64,000 nt of DNA from Flavobacterium tructae (GCF_002217475.1 NZ_MUHH01000017.1:484991-548990), one strand, 5' to 3'; counted from the first letter of the stretch, positions 43,621 through 53,872 are shown. Notes: generated by a model not told the origin, from the letters alone. Numbers and translations are program-made.

Positions 43621-43950
43621 TAAGGGGCTGAGGTACTGAGGTGCTAAGGTTCTAAGATTTTTATATAGAGAAAGCTCAAACTTTTAGTTTGGGCTTTTTT
43701 TGTTAAATCCCGTAGAGATGCCATATATTTTGAGGTGCTGAGGTTCTAAGGTTCTAAGGCGCTAAGATTTTTATATAGAGAAAGCTCAAACTTTCAGTTT
43801 GGGCTTTTTTTGTTAAATCCCGTAGAGATGCCATATGTTTTGAGGTGCTGAGGTACTGAGGTTCTAAGGCGCTAAGATTTTTATATAGAAAGTCCAAACT
43901 TTTAGCTTGAGCTTTTTAAATCCCGAAGGGATGGTATATTTATAGATAAT
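43621..43950. repeat. Three tandem 110-bp repeats, each with a terminator hairpin
   Basis: The string GATTTTTATATAGA begins at 43656, 43766 and 43876, giving a period of 110 bases. Each unit holds a hairpin followed by Ts: AAGCTCAAACT/AGTTTGGGCTT at 43672-43696 and its copy 110 bases on; the third is degenerate. It therefore acts as a repeated terminator after the reductase gene. Confidence 0.75.
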
Positions 43951-44340
43951 AGATTTATCGAATTGATGGTGTTTGAAAAAAAAGCCCAGAGAGGCGATAC
44001 ATAGATAGAGGAAAGAAAGATAATGCCGCTCCGTTGGAGCTTTCATGTGTATGGTGATTGTTTTGTTATAAATATTATGCTCCTCTGGAGCTAAACTATT
44101 TTAAACTTTTTGTTAAATCCCGTAGGGATGACATATTTATAGAATTGATGGTGTTTGTAAAAAAAGCCCCAGCGGGGCGGCATATAATTAAAAACCAGAA
44201 TGGCAATGTTGTTCCGTTGGAGCTTAAAGACATTTGGTAAAATAGTAGAAAAGCACAAAGTAATTTCAAACTTAGCATCTCAGCTTCTTAGCCTCTTAAA
44301 AAAGAAACTTAGAACCTCAGAACCTTAGCATCTCAGAAAC
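43951..44340. repeat. Degenerate dispersed repeats
   Basis: Two related blocks begin with AAATCCCGAAGGGATG (43918) and AAATCCCGTAGGGATG (44115) and share GAATTGATGGTGTTTG and CCGTTGGAGCTT. Short CTTAGAACCTCAG-type words follow. No coding sequence is supported here. Confidence 0.5.
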
Positions 44341-44406
44341 TTTAAAAAACACTTGCAATTGTTGAGACTATGTCTTTACTTTGCACTGTTCTTAAAATTA
44401 TTGAAA

Positions 44407-44517
44407 GTTATCACGAAAGGCGGAGGGAAAGACCCAATGAAACCTTAGCAACCCTTTATCATAAAGAAGGTGCTACATTCTACTTAATACAACATCTTTG
44501 TATTCAAGATAGATAAC
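44407..44517 (+). promoter_or_regulatory. SAM-I (S-box) riboswitch before metH
   Basis: The outer stem pairs GTTATC (44407-44412) with GATAAC (44512-44517). Conserved blocks: GGAGGGAAAGACCCAATGAA (44422-44441), CCTTAGCAACCC and AAGAAGGTGCTACATTCTAC (44464-44483). A -7-like box TTACTTTGC (44376-44384) precedes it. The RNA is followed by about 240 bases before metH, with a 21-codon ORF at 44590-44655 of unknown status. SAM should repress the split metH genes. Confidence 0.9.
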
Positions 44518-44760
44518 ACAAATACATTACACGTATTTCTCAAACTTTTCCTGACAACCTTACAATATTATTTTACTGAATTCAGTATCATGAGCGAATC
44601 ATTAACGCATTTTTTTGTGCTTAATCTTTCTCGCTTTTTGTTACAAACTTTTTAGATCTGACAGCTTTTTTTAAACTGTTGGATTTAAAGTGAAAATAGA
44701 ATTAATAAAAAACTTAGCACCATAGAACCTCAGTGTCTTAGTGGCTAAAAGAATAAAGAT

Positions 44761-45765
44761 ATGTCAATAACAATTCAGGAAGCAATAAAAAAAAATATCC
44801 TAATCCTTGATGGAGCAATGGGAACGATGTTGCAGCGCTATAATTTCTCGGAAGAAGACTTTAGAGGAGAGCGTTTCAAAGATTTTCCGCATCCGTTAAA
44901 AGGAAACAACGATTTACTATCCATAACACAACCACAAGCAATCCGCGATGTTCACGCTGCTTATTTTGAAGCTGGTGCAGACATCGTAGAAACCAATACT
45001 TTTTCAGGAACTACGATCGGGATGGCCGACTATTTCCTGGAAGATTTGGTTTATGAACTGAACTATGAATCGGCGAAAATTGCCCGTGAAGTAGCAGATG
45101 AATTCACCGCTAAAAATCCGGATAAACCACGTTTCGTAGCGGGTTCTATCGGACCAACAAACCGTACGGCAAGTATGTCACCGGACGTAAACGACCCGGG
45201 GTACAGAGCTGTAACGTTTGATGATTTGCGAATTGCCTACAAACAACAAGCTGAAGCCTTAATGGATGGTGGATGTGATTTATTATTAGTAGAAACGATT
45301 TTCGACACCTTAAATGCAAAAGCAGCACTTTTTGCCATCGAAGAAGTAAAAGAAGAGCGCAATCTGGATATCCCAATCATGGTTTCAGGAACTATTACAG
45401 ACGCTTCAGGAAGAACACTTTCAGGACAGACGGTTGAAGCATTCCTGATTTCAGTATCACATATTCCGTTATTGAGTGTAGGATTCAATTGTGCTTTAGG
45501 AGCCGATTTGCTAAAACCATACCTGAAAACATTATCACAACATACGCAGTTTAATGTTTCGGCACATCCAAATGCAGGTTTGCCAAACGCTTTCGGACAA
45601 TACGATGAAACTCCGGAACAGACTCAAGCCTTAATTAAAGAATACTTAGACGATAACTTAATCAATATTATTGGAGGCTGTTGCGGAACTACTCCGGATC
45701 ATATTCGATTAATTGCTGAGGTGGCTAAGGATTATAAACCGAGAGTGGCACCGGTTTTTGTGTAG
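44761..45765 (+). CDS. metH: Methionine synthase, homocysteine-binding part (split MetH)
   Basis: This 334-residue protein corresponds to the N-terminal domain of cobalamin-dependent MetH. The zinc Cys residues are seen in GFNCALG (near 243) and [11 protein letters not shown] (near 306-316). [15 protein letters not shown] opens the domain. On its own it binds and activates homocysteine; the methyl-carrying domains are encoded by the gene at 46350. A SAM-I riboswitch precedes it. Confidence 0.93.
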   Translation: MSITIQEAIKKNILILDGAMGTMLQRYNFSEEDFRGERFKDFPHPLKGNNDLLSITQPQAIRDVHAAYFEAGADIVETNTFSGTTIGMADYFLEDLVYELNYESAKIAREVADEFTAKNPDKPRFVAGSIGPTNRTASMSPDVNDPGYRAVTFDDLRIAYKQQAEALMDGGCDLLLVETIFDTLNAKAALFAIEEVKEERNLDIPIMVSGTITDASGRTLSGQTVEAFLISVSHIPLLSVGFNCALGADLLKPYLKTLSQHTQFNVSAHPNAGLPNAFGQYDETPEQTQALIKEYLDDNLINIIGGCCGTTPDHIRLIAEVAKDYKPRVAPVFV

Positions 45766-45797
45766 AAAGTTGTCTTAAAAAAAACAAAGATATTACG

Positions 45798-46223
45798 TTG
45801 GTGAACACAACTGATCAGTGGAAAAATATTTTATTTCTTGCAATTATTGGTTTACTAATGTACTTAGTGTATCAAAACGAACAGCAGGATGATTATGGAA
45901 AATCTTTTAAAGGAGAAACAATAGGGTTATTAACCAGGTTAAAAAGTAATGATGAACACGGATATACTTTGCAATATTACTTTTATACCGACAAAAAAAA
46001 CCGAGCGGTAGTTTTTGTTAAATCGTATGACAGAAAAGATTTTAATAAATTCTTTAAAGTGAAATATGATATTGATAAGCCTGAGGAAAACTATATAGAT
46101 TTAAAAGAAGAATTACTGCCTGATTCGATTACACTAGTCAAAGCGGGTTTTACCAAAATAAAATATTACATATATGATGCAGGTGTAACCTGCAAATACA
46201 TAGAAAAATCAAAATGGAAGTAA
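45798..46223 (+). CDS. Small membrane-anchored protein of unknown function between the two metH parts
   Basis: This 141-residue protein has a hydrophobic helix at about residues 11-25 (ILFLAIIGLLMYLVY) followed by a soluble, Lys/Tyr/Asp-rich domain. The start is TTG at 45798 or GTG at 45801. No family is recognised. It is co-directional with both metH halves and lies within the same unit, but nothing in it suggests a role in methionine synthesis. Confidence 0.6.
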   Translation: MVNTTDQWKNILFLAIIGLLMYLVYQNEQQDDYGKSFKGETIGLLTRLKSNDEHGYTLQYYFYTDKKNRAVVFVKSYDRKDFNKFFKVKYDIDKPEENYIDLKEELLPDSITLVKAGFTKIKYYIYDAGVTCKYIEKSKWK

Positions 46224-46349
46224 ATATTCCGTTAGGAACAACATATCGGTAACGAATATACCTACAAGTTTTTAAAAACCTTGCAGAAAAGAAAATAGAA
46301 TAAAAAACTTAGAATCTAAGCATCTTAGACTCTCAGTAACTTAAAGAAA

Positions 46350-49025
46350 ATGACAGAAAATAGAAGAGACCTTGTATTATCAGGATTAGAACCGTTAATT
46401 ATTACACCTACCAGTGTTTTTGTTAACGTTGGAGAACGTACAAACGTTACCGGTTCAAGAAAATTCCTGCGTTTAATCAAGGAAGAGAAATATGACGAGG
46501 CACTTGATATTGCAAGACAACAGGTAGAAGGAGGGGCGCAAATCATCGATATTAATATGGATGAAGGAATGCTTGATGGCGTTCAGGCAATGACTAAATT
46601 TTTGAATTTAATTGCATCAGAACCGGACATTTCGAGAGTGCCTATTATGATCGACAGCTCGAAATGGGAAATCATTGAAGCGGGTCTTAAAGTAGTACAG
46701 GGAAAAAGCGTTGTAAACTCGATCTCGTTAAAAGAAGGAGAAGAAGCCTTTATTCATCATGCCAAATTAATCAAGCGTTACGGAGCGGCAGCCATTATTA
46801 TGGCTTTTGACGAAGTAGGTCAGGCTGATAATTATGACCGAAGAGTGGAAATTTGTCAGCGTTCGTATGATATATTAGTCAACAAAGTTGATTTTCCGCC
46901 TCAGGATATCATTTTTGATTTGAATATTTTTCCGGTTGCGACCGGAATGGAAGAACATCGCCTCAATGCGATTGACTTTTTTAGAGGAACAAAATGGGTT
47001 CGTGATAACTTACCACATGCACATATTAGTGGGGGAGTAAGTAACGTTTCGTTTTCTTTCAGAGGAAATGACACCGTTCGTGAAGCGATGCACTCGGTAT
47101 TTTTGTACCATGCGATCAAGAACGGAATGACGATGGGAATCGTGAATCCGGAAATGCTTTCGATTTATGATGACATTCCAAAAGATTTACTGGAGCACGT
47201 TGAGGACGTAATTCTGGACAGACGTGACGATGCAACGGAACGACTTTTAGATTTTGCCGAGAACGTAAAAGGAGAAGTAAAATCTGATGAAAAAGCGGTT
47301 CAGGAATGGCGTTTGGGAACCGTTCAGGAACGTATTACGCACTCACTGGTTAAAGGTGTGGATGCTTTTATTGAAGAAGATGTAGAAGAAGCACGTTTGG
47401 CTGCTACAAAACCAATTGAAGTTATCGAAATCAATTTGATGACTGGAATGAATGTCGTGGGAGATTTGTTCGGAAGTGGAAAGATGTTCCTGCCACAGGT
47501 AGTAAAATCGGCACGTGTAATGAAAAAAGCCGTAGCCTATTTATTGCCTTATATTGAAGCCAGTAAACAGGCCGGAGACAAGCAAGGGAATGGAAAAATC
47601 CTGATGGCTACTGTAAAAGGAGACGTTCACGACATTGGTAAAAACATTGTTTCGGTGGTTTTGGCCTGTAACAATTACGAGATTGTAGATCTTGGTGTTA
47701 TGGTGCCTCCGGAGAAAATTATTGCTGCTGCGATAGAACACAATGTAGATATCATTGGTCTAAGCGGATTGATTACGCCTTCGCTTGACGAAATGGTGTA
47801 TTTGGCTAAAGAATTAGACAAACAAGGAATTAAAATTCCGATTATGATTGGTGGAGCAACCACTTCAAGGGCGCATACCGCCGTGAAAATTGCACCGCAA
47901 TACAGAGAGACGGTTATTCACGTAAACGATGCTTCGAGAGCTGTTACCGTTGCCGGAAATCTGTTAGATCATAACCGTAAAATATATGCAAGCGATATTC
48001 GTGCAGAGTACGATTCTTTTAGAGAAACATTTTTGAATCGTTCGAGAGATAAGAATTTCTTAAGTATTGAAGACGCGCGTAAAAACAAATTACAATTGGA
48101 TTGGGAAAATTTCAATCCGGTGAAGCCAAATATCATTGGTGAACAAATTGTTGAAGTGGAGCTGGATGTTTTGGTTCCGTATATTGACTGGACACCGTTT
48201 TTCAGAACCTGGGAATTGTTTGGTAAATATCCGGCAATTTTAACAGATGAGGTTGTGGGGAAAGAGGCGACTTCTGTTTTTGCAGATGCGCAGGCGATGC
48301 TGAAAGTAATTTTAGCAGAGAAAAAACTATCTGCAAAAGGGATCTACGGAATATTTCCGGCCAATCAGATCAATGATGATGATATCGAATTGACAGATGA
48401 AAACGGAAAACCGTTACAGACATTTTTGACTTTACGCCAGCAATCGCAAAAAACAAAAGGTGCACCCAATATTGCATTAGCCGATTTTATCGCTCCGAAA
48501 GAAAGCGGGAAAGTGGATTATATGGGAGCATTTTGTGTAACAACCGGTTTTGGTGTTGATGAATGGGCAGCTGAATTTGAAAAAGATCTGGACGATTACA
48601 ATTCGATTATGGTGAAAGCATTAGCGGATCGTTTTGCCGAGGCTTTCGCTGAATATCTTCATGAAAAAATACGTAAAGAAATCTGGGGATATTCATCAGA
48701 GGAGAACTTAACTAACGAAGAAATGATTTCTGAAGAGTACAAAGGAATCCGTCCTGCTCCGGGTTATCCGGCATGTCCTGACCATTTGGAGAAACCAACA
48801 ATCTGGAAACTTTTAAATGTAGAAAAAGAAATAGGCGTAACATTAACTGAAAGCATGGCGATGTGGCCGGCTTCATCCGTTTCAGGATACTATTTTGGAA
48901 ATCCGGAAAGTAAATATTTCGGACTTGGGAAAATAAAAGAGGATCAGGTAGTCGACTATGCCAAACGACGCAATGTTTCAACCGACTATGCCATGAAATG
49001 GTTGAACCCTAATATAGCAGATTAA
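46350..49025 (+). CDS. metH: Methionine synthase, folate/cobalamin/activation part (split MetH)
   Basis: This 891-residue protein holds the pterin-binding domain (start, [18 protein letters not shown] near 27-44), the cap and cobalamin domains with the cobalt-ligand motif GDVHDIGKN (about 425-433), and the SAM-binding reactivation domain at the end ([12 protein letters not shown] near 802-813). It transfers methyl from methyltetrahydrofolate to homocysteine bound to the separate N-terminal protein. Vitamin B12 is required; no B12-independent MetE is seen in the window. Confidence 0.94.
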   Translation: MTENRRDLVLSGLEPLIITPTSVFVNVGERTNVTGSRKFLRLIKEEKYDEALDIARQQVEGGAQIIDINMDEGMLDGVQAMTKFLNLIASEPDISRVPIMIDSSKWEIIEAGLKVVQGKSVVNSISLKEGEEAFIHHAKLIKRYGAAAIIMAFDEVGQADNYDRRVEICQRSYDILVNKVDFPPQDIIFDLNIFPVATGMEEHRLNAIDFFRGTKWVRDNLPHAHISGGVSNVSFSFRGNDTVREAMHSVFLYHAIKNGMTMGIVNPEMLSIYDDIPKDLLEHVEDVILDRRDDATERLLDFAENVKGEVKSDEKAVQEWRLGTVQERITHSLVKGVDAFIEEDVEEARLAATKPIEVIEINLMTGMNVVGDLFGSGKMFLPQVVKSARVMKKAVAYLLPYIEASKQAGDKQGNGKILMATVKGDVHDIGKNIVSVVLACNNYEIVDLGVMVPPEKIIAAAIEHNVDIIGLSGLITPSLDEMVYLAKELDKQGIKIPIMIGGATTSRAHTAVKIAPQYRETVIHVNDASRAVTVAGNLLDHNRKIYASDIRAEYDSFRETFLNRSRDKNFLSIEDARKNKLQLDWENFNPVKPNIIGEQIVEVELDVLVPYIDWTPFFRTWELFGKYPAILTDEVVGKEATSVFADAQAMLKVILAEKKLSAKGIYGIFPANQINDDDIELTDENGKPLQTFLTLRQQSQKTKGAPNIALADFIAPKESGKVDYMGAFCVTTGFGVDEWAAEFEKDLDDYNSIMVKALADRFAEAFAEYLHEKIRKEIWGYSSEENLTNEEMISEEYKGIRPAPGYPACPDHLEKPTIWKLLNVEKEIGVTLTESMAMWPASSVSGYYFGNPESKYFGLGKIKEDQVVDYAKRRNVSTDYAMKWLNPNIAD

Positions 49026-49029
49026 CTAA

Positions 49030-49083
49030 AAGTTTCAGGTTTCAGGTTTCAGGTTTTCTACAGTAACCTGAAACCTGAAACTT
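49030..49083. repeat. Inverted heptamer repeat after metH
   Basis: AAGTTTCAGGTTTCAGGTT (49030-49048) is repeated inverted and perfect at 49065-49083. Each arm is made of 7-base units (TTTCAGG). No T run follows, so a terminator role is uncertain. Confidence 0.7.
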
Positions 49084-49172
49084 GAAACAACCAATATTTG
49101 ATTTATGTTTTTTGATTCAGATTTTTTACACCATTTTTTCAAAACTCATAATTCATAACTCATAATTAAAAA

Positions 49173-50129
49173 ATGAAAGTAACAGAACATATAGAAAACG
49201 CGAAAGGAAATACATTATTCTCGTTTGAACTTATTCCGCCTCAAAAAGGGAAGAGCATTCAGGAGTTGTATGATAATATTGATCCGTTGATGGAATTTAA
49301 ACCGCCATTTATTGATGTAACCACTTCGCGTGAAGAATATATCTATATTGATAAAGGAAACGGACTGTTAGATAAAAAGCTAACGCGTATGCGTCCGGGA
49401 ACGCTTGGAATTTGTGCTTCTATAAAACATAAATACAATGTTGATACGGTGCCACATTTGCTTTGCGGAGGATTTACGCAGGAAGAAACCGAATACATGC
49501 TGGTAGATTGTCAGTATTTAGGAATCAATAATGTAATGGCACTTCGCGGTGACGCTATGAAAGACGAACAATCTTTTGTGCCAAAAGCCGGTGGGAATAG
49601 TTACGCTATTGATTTGGTACGCCAGATCAACGACTTAAACAGCGGAAAATACCTTCATGAATTAATGGATGCTGATAATAAAGCCGATTTTTGTATAGGT
49701 GTTGCGGGTTATCCGGAAAAACATTTGGAATCTCCTTCTTTACAATCTGACTTAAAAAGACTAAAAGAAAAAGTAGATGCGGGAGCCGATTATGTGGTGA
49801 CCCAAATGTTTTTTGATAATGCTAAATATTTTGCCTTTGTAGAAAAAGCAAGAGAAATTGGTATCACAATTCCGATTATTCCGGGAATCAAGCCAATTGC
49901 GGTTCAACGACATTTACAGATTTTACCACAGATTTTCAGAATCGATTTGCCGGAGGATTTAATTGATGCTGTAGATAAATGTAAAAATAATGCCGAAATC
50001 AAGCAAGTCGGAATCGAGTGGGCCATTCAGCAATCATTAGAATTAAAAGCTGCCGGAGTCCCTGTTTTGCATTATTATTCAATGGGGAAATCAGAGAATA
50101 TCCGCCAGATTGCAAGACAGATTTTTTAA
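49173..50129 (+). CDS. metF: 5,10-methylenetetrahydrofolate reductase
   Basis: This 318-residue TIM-barrel flavoenzyme makes methyltetrahydrofolate for MetH. Recognised stretches: FSFELIPPQKGKSIQELY (16-33), NNVMALRGDAMKDE (near 122-135), ADYVVTQMFFDNAKYF (near 207-222) and IPIIPGIKPI. The catalytic Glu is the one in FELIPP. It follows metH by 148 bases of repeat sequence and completes the one-carbon branch. Confidence 0.94.
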   Translation: MKVTEHIENAKGNTLFSFELIPPQKGKSIQELYDNIDPLMEFKPPFIDVTTSREEYIYIDKGNGLLDKKLTRMRPGTLGICASIKHKYNVDTVPHLLCGGFTQEETEYMLVDCQYLGINNVMALRGDAMKDEQSFVPKAGGNSYAIDLVRQINDLNSGKYLHELMDADNKADFCIGVAGYPEKHLESPSLQSDLKRLKEKVDAGADYVVTQMFFDNAKYFAFVEKAREIGITIPIIPGIKPIAVQRHLQILPQIFRIDLPEDLIDAVDKCKNNAEIKQVGIEWAIQQSLELKAAGVPVLHYYSMGKSENIRQIARQIF

Positions 50130-50145
50130 GAGTTTAAGCATATAG

Positions 50146-50183
50146 TTTGTCATTTCGACTGAAGGGAGAGTCGAAATGACAAA
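50146..50183. repeat. Palindromic repeat after metF
   Basis: TTTGTCATTTCGACT (50146-50160) and AGTCGAAATGACAAA (50169-50183) form a perfect 15-bp stem with loop GAAGGGAG. Its outer part is shared with 30549-30652. It may act as terminator of metF, though only a short T run follows. Confidence 0.7.
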
Positions 50184-50232
50184 ATTTTACCGATAATTAC
50201 TTTTTAGGACTAATTTTGAATTTATTTTAAAG

Positions 50233-50892
50233 ATGATGAAAAAAGAAGAATTACAGGCAATAGCCTCTCAGCTAAAGCATCCTACAGGAGAAAAAGGAAT
50301 TGAAATGGCGAATATGATGCATGAAACCAACATCAATATGACGCGCCATTCCGTTCAAAATCTCCACGTAATATCGGGAAATACAATTTTAGAATTAGGT
50401 CACGGAAATGCCGGACATTTAGAGTATGTACTGGAGCAAGCGGAGGATCTGACTTACTATGGACTTGAAATGTCGGAGTTAATGTGTCAGGAAGCACAGC
50501 AAATTAATGCCGCTTTTGTAGCTAAAAAACAAGCCCACTTTTCTCTTTATAACGGAACTGATATTCCATTTGAAGAAGCCTCTTTTGATAAAATATTCAC
50601 GGTAAACACCATTTACTTTTGGCAGGAACCGGAGAAGTTACTCTCGGAAATTTACAGAGTTTTAAAACCGGAGGGGACTTTTTGCATCACCTTTTCCGAA
50701 GAAAGTTTTATGAAACAGCTTCCTTTTACTCAGTTCGAATTCAATCTTTACAGTACTGAAAAAGCGGAAAGTTTGATTGAAAAAACAGCTTTTCAAGTTG
50801 TGTGTAAAGAAACGCTGACTGAAAAAGTAAAAAGTAAAATGGGTGAATTGGTAGACAGAGCTTTTACTACTTTGGTTTTAGGAAAACGTTGA
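50233..50892 (+). CDS. Class I SAM-dependent methyltransferase
   Basis: This 219-residue protein has the SAM motif ILELGHGNAGHLEYVL (about 51-66) and the second region FDKIFTVNTIYFWQEPEKLLSEIYRVLKP near 116-144. It is of the Methyltransf_11 group. The substrate is unknown; it is separated from metF by a palindromic repeat, so it is probably a separate unit. Confidence 0.83.
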   Translation: MMKKEELQAIASQLKHPTGEKGIEMANMMHETNINMTRHSVQNLHVISGNTILELGHGNAGHLEYVLEQAEDLTYYGLEMSELMCQEAQQINAAFVAKKQAHFSLYNGTDIPFEEASFDKIFTVNTIYFWQEPEKLLSEIYRVLKPEGTFCITFSEESFMKQLPFTQFEFNLYSTEKAESLIEKTAFQVVCKETLTEKVKSKMGELVDRAFTTLVLGKR

Positions 50893-51058
50893 TCACTTGA
50901 TCATCTTCACAGTATTTTTTTGAATATTTTTATAGATTCCGGAGTAATTTGACTCTTTGGAATTAAAAAATTGTACAGTTAATTTTAGTACTTATTTTTT
51001 GAGTAATTTAATTGACTTTATTTTATGTTGCTATTTCTGAATGTAATCCTTTAAAATT

Positions 51059-52282
51059 ATGGAGATTAAAAAGATCGATTTTCTAAAAAGTTACAGCAGT
51101 ATTCTATTGCTTTTAGGTGGAATCCTGCTTGGAAGTATTTTAGGATTAGTTTTCAAAGAAAAAGTTGAGGTCATAAAACCATTGGGAGATATTTTCCTCA
51201 ACCTGCTCTTTACGGCTATTATCCCTTTGATTTTCTTTACCATTGCGTCTTCAATTGCCAGTCTGGAAAGAACAGAGAAATTAGGAAAACTGTTTGTAAT
51301 CATGGTTTTGGTTTTTTTAAGCACCATTTTAATTTCGGCAATTGTAATGATTGTGGCAGTATATCTTTTTCCAATCCATCAGAATATTATAGTGTCTAAA
51401 GTCCCGATAGAAAACATCCAATCAGGAAGTATTGGCGAGCAAATAGCACAGTTGGTTACCGTAAATGATTTCTTTGAATTACTGTCCCGAAAAAGTATGC
51501 TGGCGCTTATTATCTTTTCTTTTTTAATTGGTTTTGCGAGTCTGCAATCCGGAGAAAAAGGAAGCGCTTTCAGAAGTTTTCTGGATTCAGGTAACGAAGT
51601 CATGAAGCAGCTTTTGAACCTCATTATGAAATTGGCTCCAATTGGTTTGGGGGCTTATTTTGCCTATCAGGTTGGAGTTTTTGGTCCGCAATTGTTTGGC
51701 GTTTATGCCAAGCCTTTAGGGGTTTATTATGCGGCCTGTATATTCTATTTCTTTGTGTTTTTCAGTTTGTACGCCTTAGTGGCCGGAGGGAAAAGAGCTT
51801 TTGTGGTATTTTGGAGCAATAACATTACGCCGGCTTTAACTGCGGTTGGAACCTGCAGCAGTATTGCCACCATCCCTGCGAATCTGGAAGCCGCTGAGAA
51901 GATGAACATTCCTAAGCACGTTCGCAATTTGGTCATTCCGCTTGGAGCGCCCTTGCATAAAGACGGTTCGAGTATGTCTTCTATCCTTAAAATAACCGTT
52001 CTTTTTGCCATGTTTGGAAAAGATTTCACGGCACCTTCGACCATACTTTTAGCGCTCGGAATTACTGTAATCGTTTCAATTGTAGAAGGAGGAATTCCAA
52101 ATGGAGGTTATATCGGAGAAGTTCTGGCCATTACAGTTTACGGCCTGCCAATGGAACAAGCCCTGCCGGTCGCTATGATTTTAGGAACTCTGGTCGACCC
52201 GATAGCGACTTTGCTAAATGTCAATGGCGATCTCATTTGTTCGATGGTGGTCTCGAGGTTTTCCGAAAAAACGAAGTGGTAG
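51059..52282 (+). CDS. Dicarboxylate/amino acid:cation symporter (DAACS family)
   Basis: This 407-residue transporter has about eight helices and two re-entrant loops. Family motifs: SIATIPANLEAAEK near 267-280 and APLHKDGSSMSSILKI near 297-312, and GIPNGGYIGEVLA in the last third. It takes up glutamate, aspartate or a C4-dicarboxylate with Na+ or H+. The next gene encodes a PLP decarboxylase in the same direction, which may act on the imported amino acid. Confidence 0.88.
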   Translation: MEIKKIDFLKSYSSILLLLGGILLGSILGLVFKEKVEVIKPLGDIFLNLLFTAIIPLIFFTIASSIASLERTEKLGKLFVIMVLVFLSTILISAIVMIVAVYLFPIHQNIIVSKVPIENIQSGSIGEQIAQLVTVNDFFELLSRKSMLALIIFSFLIGFASLQSGEKGSAFRSFLDSGNEVMKQLLNLIMKLAPIGLGAYFAYQVGVFGPQLFGVYAKPLGVYYAACIFYFFVFFSLYALVAGGKRAFVVFWSNNITPALTAVGTCSSIATIPANLEAAEKMNIPKHVRNLVIPLGAPLHKDGSSMSSILKITVLFAMFGKDFTAPSTILLALGITVIVSIVEGGIPNGGYIGEVLAITVYGLPMEQALPVAMILGTLVDPIATLLNVNGDLICSMVVSRFSEKTKW

Positions 52283-52410
52283 CTTTAGTCTTCCAAAGCA
52301 AATAAATCTAATATTAAAATCAGCGTTAATCTGCTTAACCTGTAAAATCCGTGTGCTAATTTTTTAGCAGCAAGGAAATCTTATAGCGAGGCATAAAAAA
52401 GTAGTTTACA

Positions 52411-53820
52411 ATGAATTCAATACTTCAAAATGATCTGAACGATCTTGAAAACATTCTGGAAAAAGCAAAACAGCACGGAATAGCGTTTTTGGACAATCTT
52501 GAAAACGTTCCAACTTCCAGTAAAAACACAATTGATCCAACCCGAAAACTAGACGAGACAGGCTTAGGATCATTGGGGGCTTTGGAAGAATTTAAGGAGA
52601 GACTGGCACCATTGATGGTAGCTTCTCCGGGGCCAAGATATTTAGGTTTTGTAACCGGAGGATCAACGCCAGCTTCTATTGTGGGCGACTGGTTGTCTAC
52701 CGTATACGATCAGAATACTCAGGCGGTAAAAGCGCAGGGAGGAACTTCGGCCCTAATCGAGTTTGAGACTATTCATTTATTGCGACAGTTATTGGGGCTT
52801 CCCGAATCTTTTTTAGGGGGATTTGTGACTGGAGCAACCATGTCAAATTTTACCTGTTTAGGGGTGGCAAGACAATGGATTGGTGCTCAGTCAGGAAAAG
52901 ATTTTGCTAAAAACGGAGTTTCCGGGGCCATACCTATCTTAACTGCAACACCTCATTCGTCATCCATAAAAACATTATCGATGCTGGGGATTGGAAGTAA
53001 CAATTATACGGTGCTTAAAACCGCAGAAGGCAATAGAGAAGCTATTGATATCGACGATCTTCAGAAGAATATAGAAAGTTTAAACGGAGAGCCATTTATC
53101 CTGATTTCGAGTGCAGGAACTGTTAATACAGCCGATTTTGATGATTTTGCGGCTATTGCAAAACTTAGAGAAAAATACAATTTCTGGTGGCATATTGATG
53201 CCGCTTTTGGTGGTTTTGCTGCGGTTTCTGAAAAATTCAAACACCTTACAGAAGGCTGGGAAGGTGCAGACAGTATTACAATTGATTGTCACAAATGGTT
53301 AAACGTGCCTTATGAAAGTGCTTTTTATTTAATTAAAAAAGAGCATGTTGGACTGCAAATCGAGACGTTCCAAAATTCTAATGCGCCTTATTTAGGGAAT
53401 CCTCTGGAGAATTTTAACTACCTGAACGTATTGCCTGAAAATTCACGCCGATTAAGAGCCTTACCGGTTTGGTTTTCTTTATTGGCTTACGGAAAAGAAG
53501 GATTTAAAGACATCATAGAGAAAAGTACGGCACTGGCACTGCATTTTGCAAACGCCCTTATCGAAGACGAGAACTTCGAACTGTTGGCTCCAATCCGACT
53601 AAATAACGTTTGTTTCACATTAAAAGGAGACCATAATCAGGAGAATGTAAGTACGTTTTTGACGCATTTAAATGACACAGGAAAGGTGTTTATGACGCCA
53701 ACGGTTTATCAAAACCGAAAAGGAATTAGAGCATCTTTTGTCAATTGGCGCACTACTGAAAATGATATCAAAATAATTATCGAAGAGATAAAAAAGACCA
53801 TTTCTGAATTGGATTTTTAA
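52411..53820 (+). CDS. PLP-dependent group II decarboxylase
   Basis: This 469-residue enzyme has the aldimine Lys in DCHKWLNVPYES near 294. HIDAAFGGFAAVSEKF near 269-284 holds the cofactor Asp, and TPHSSSIKTLSMLGIG near 181-196 holds the stacking His. It belongs to the glutamate/aromatic/2,4-diaminobutyrate decarboxylase group; the amino acid acted on cannot be read from sequence. It follows a dicarboxylate/amino acid symporter. Confidence 0.86.
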   Translation: MNSILQNDLNDLENILEKAKQHGIAFLDNLENVPTSSKNTIDPTRKLDETGLGSLGALEEFKERLAPLMVASPGPRYLGFVTGGSTPASIVGDWLSTVYDQNTQAVKAQGGTSALIEFETIHLLRQLLGLPESFLGGFVTGATMSNFTCLGVARQWIGAQSGKDFAKNGVSGAIPILTATPHSSSIKTLSMLGIGSNNYTVLKTAEGNREAIDIDDLQKNIESLNGEPFILISSAGTVNTADFDDFAAIAKLREKYNFWWHIDAAFGGFAAVSEKFKHLTEGWEGADSITIDCHKWLNVPYESAFYLIKKEHVGLQIETFQNSNAPYLGNPLENFNYLNVLPENSRRLRALPVWFSLLAYGKEGFKDIIEKSTALALHFANALIEDENFELLAPIRLNNVCFTLKGDHNQENVSTFLTHLNDTGKVFMTPTVYQNRKGIRASFVNWRTTENDIKIIIEEIKKTISELDF

Positions 53821-53842
53821 TTCGATAGTCTAAATTTTTTAT

Positions 53843-53872
53843 GTCCGATTAGATGCTAATCGGGCTTTTTTT
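53843..53872 (+). terminator. Terminator after the decarboxylase
   Basis: GTCCGATTAG (53843-53852) pairs with CTAATCGGGC (53856-53865), 10 bp including one U-G, loop of 3, then eight Ts. Confidence 0.8.

Noticed and set aside
43621-43950. CRISPR or integron-like array
   Set aside because: The 110-base units are near-identical along their whole length and contain terminators, so there are no spacers.
43864-44278. Several 60-codon frames on both strands
   Set aside because: They overlap one another within dispersed repeat sequence and mirror the repeat units.
44590-44655. 21-codon ORF after the metH riboswitch as a fourth leader peptide
   Set aside because: It contains no Cys and only the initiating Met, and no terminator follows it.
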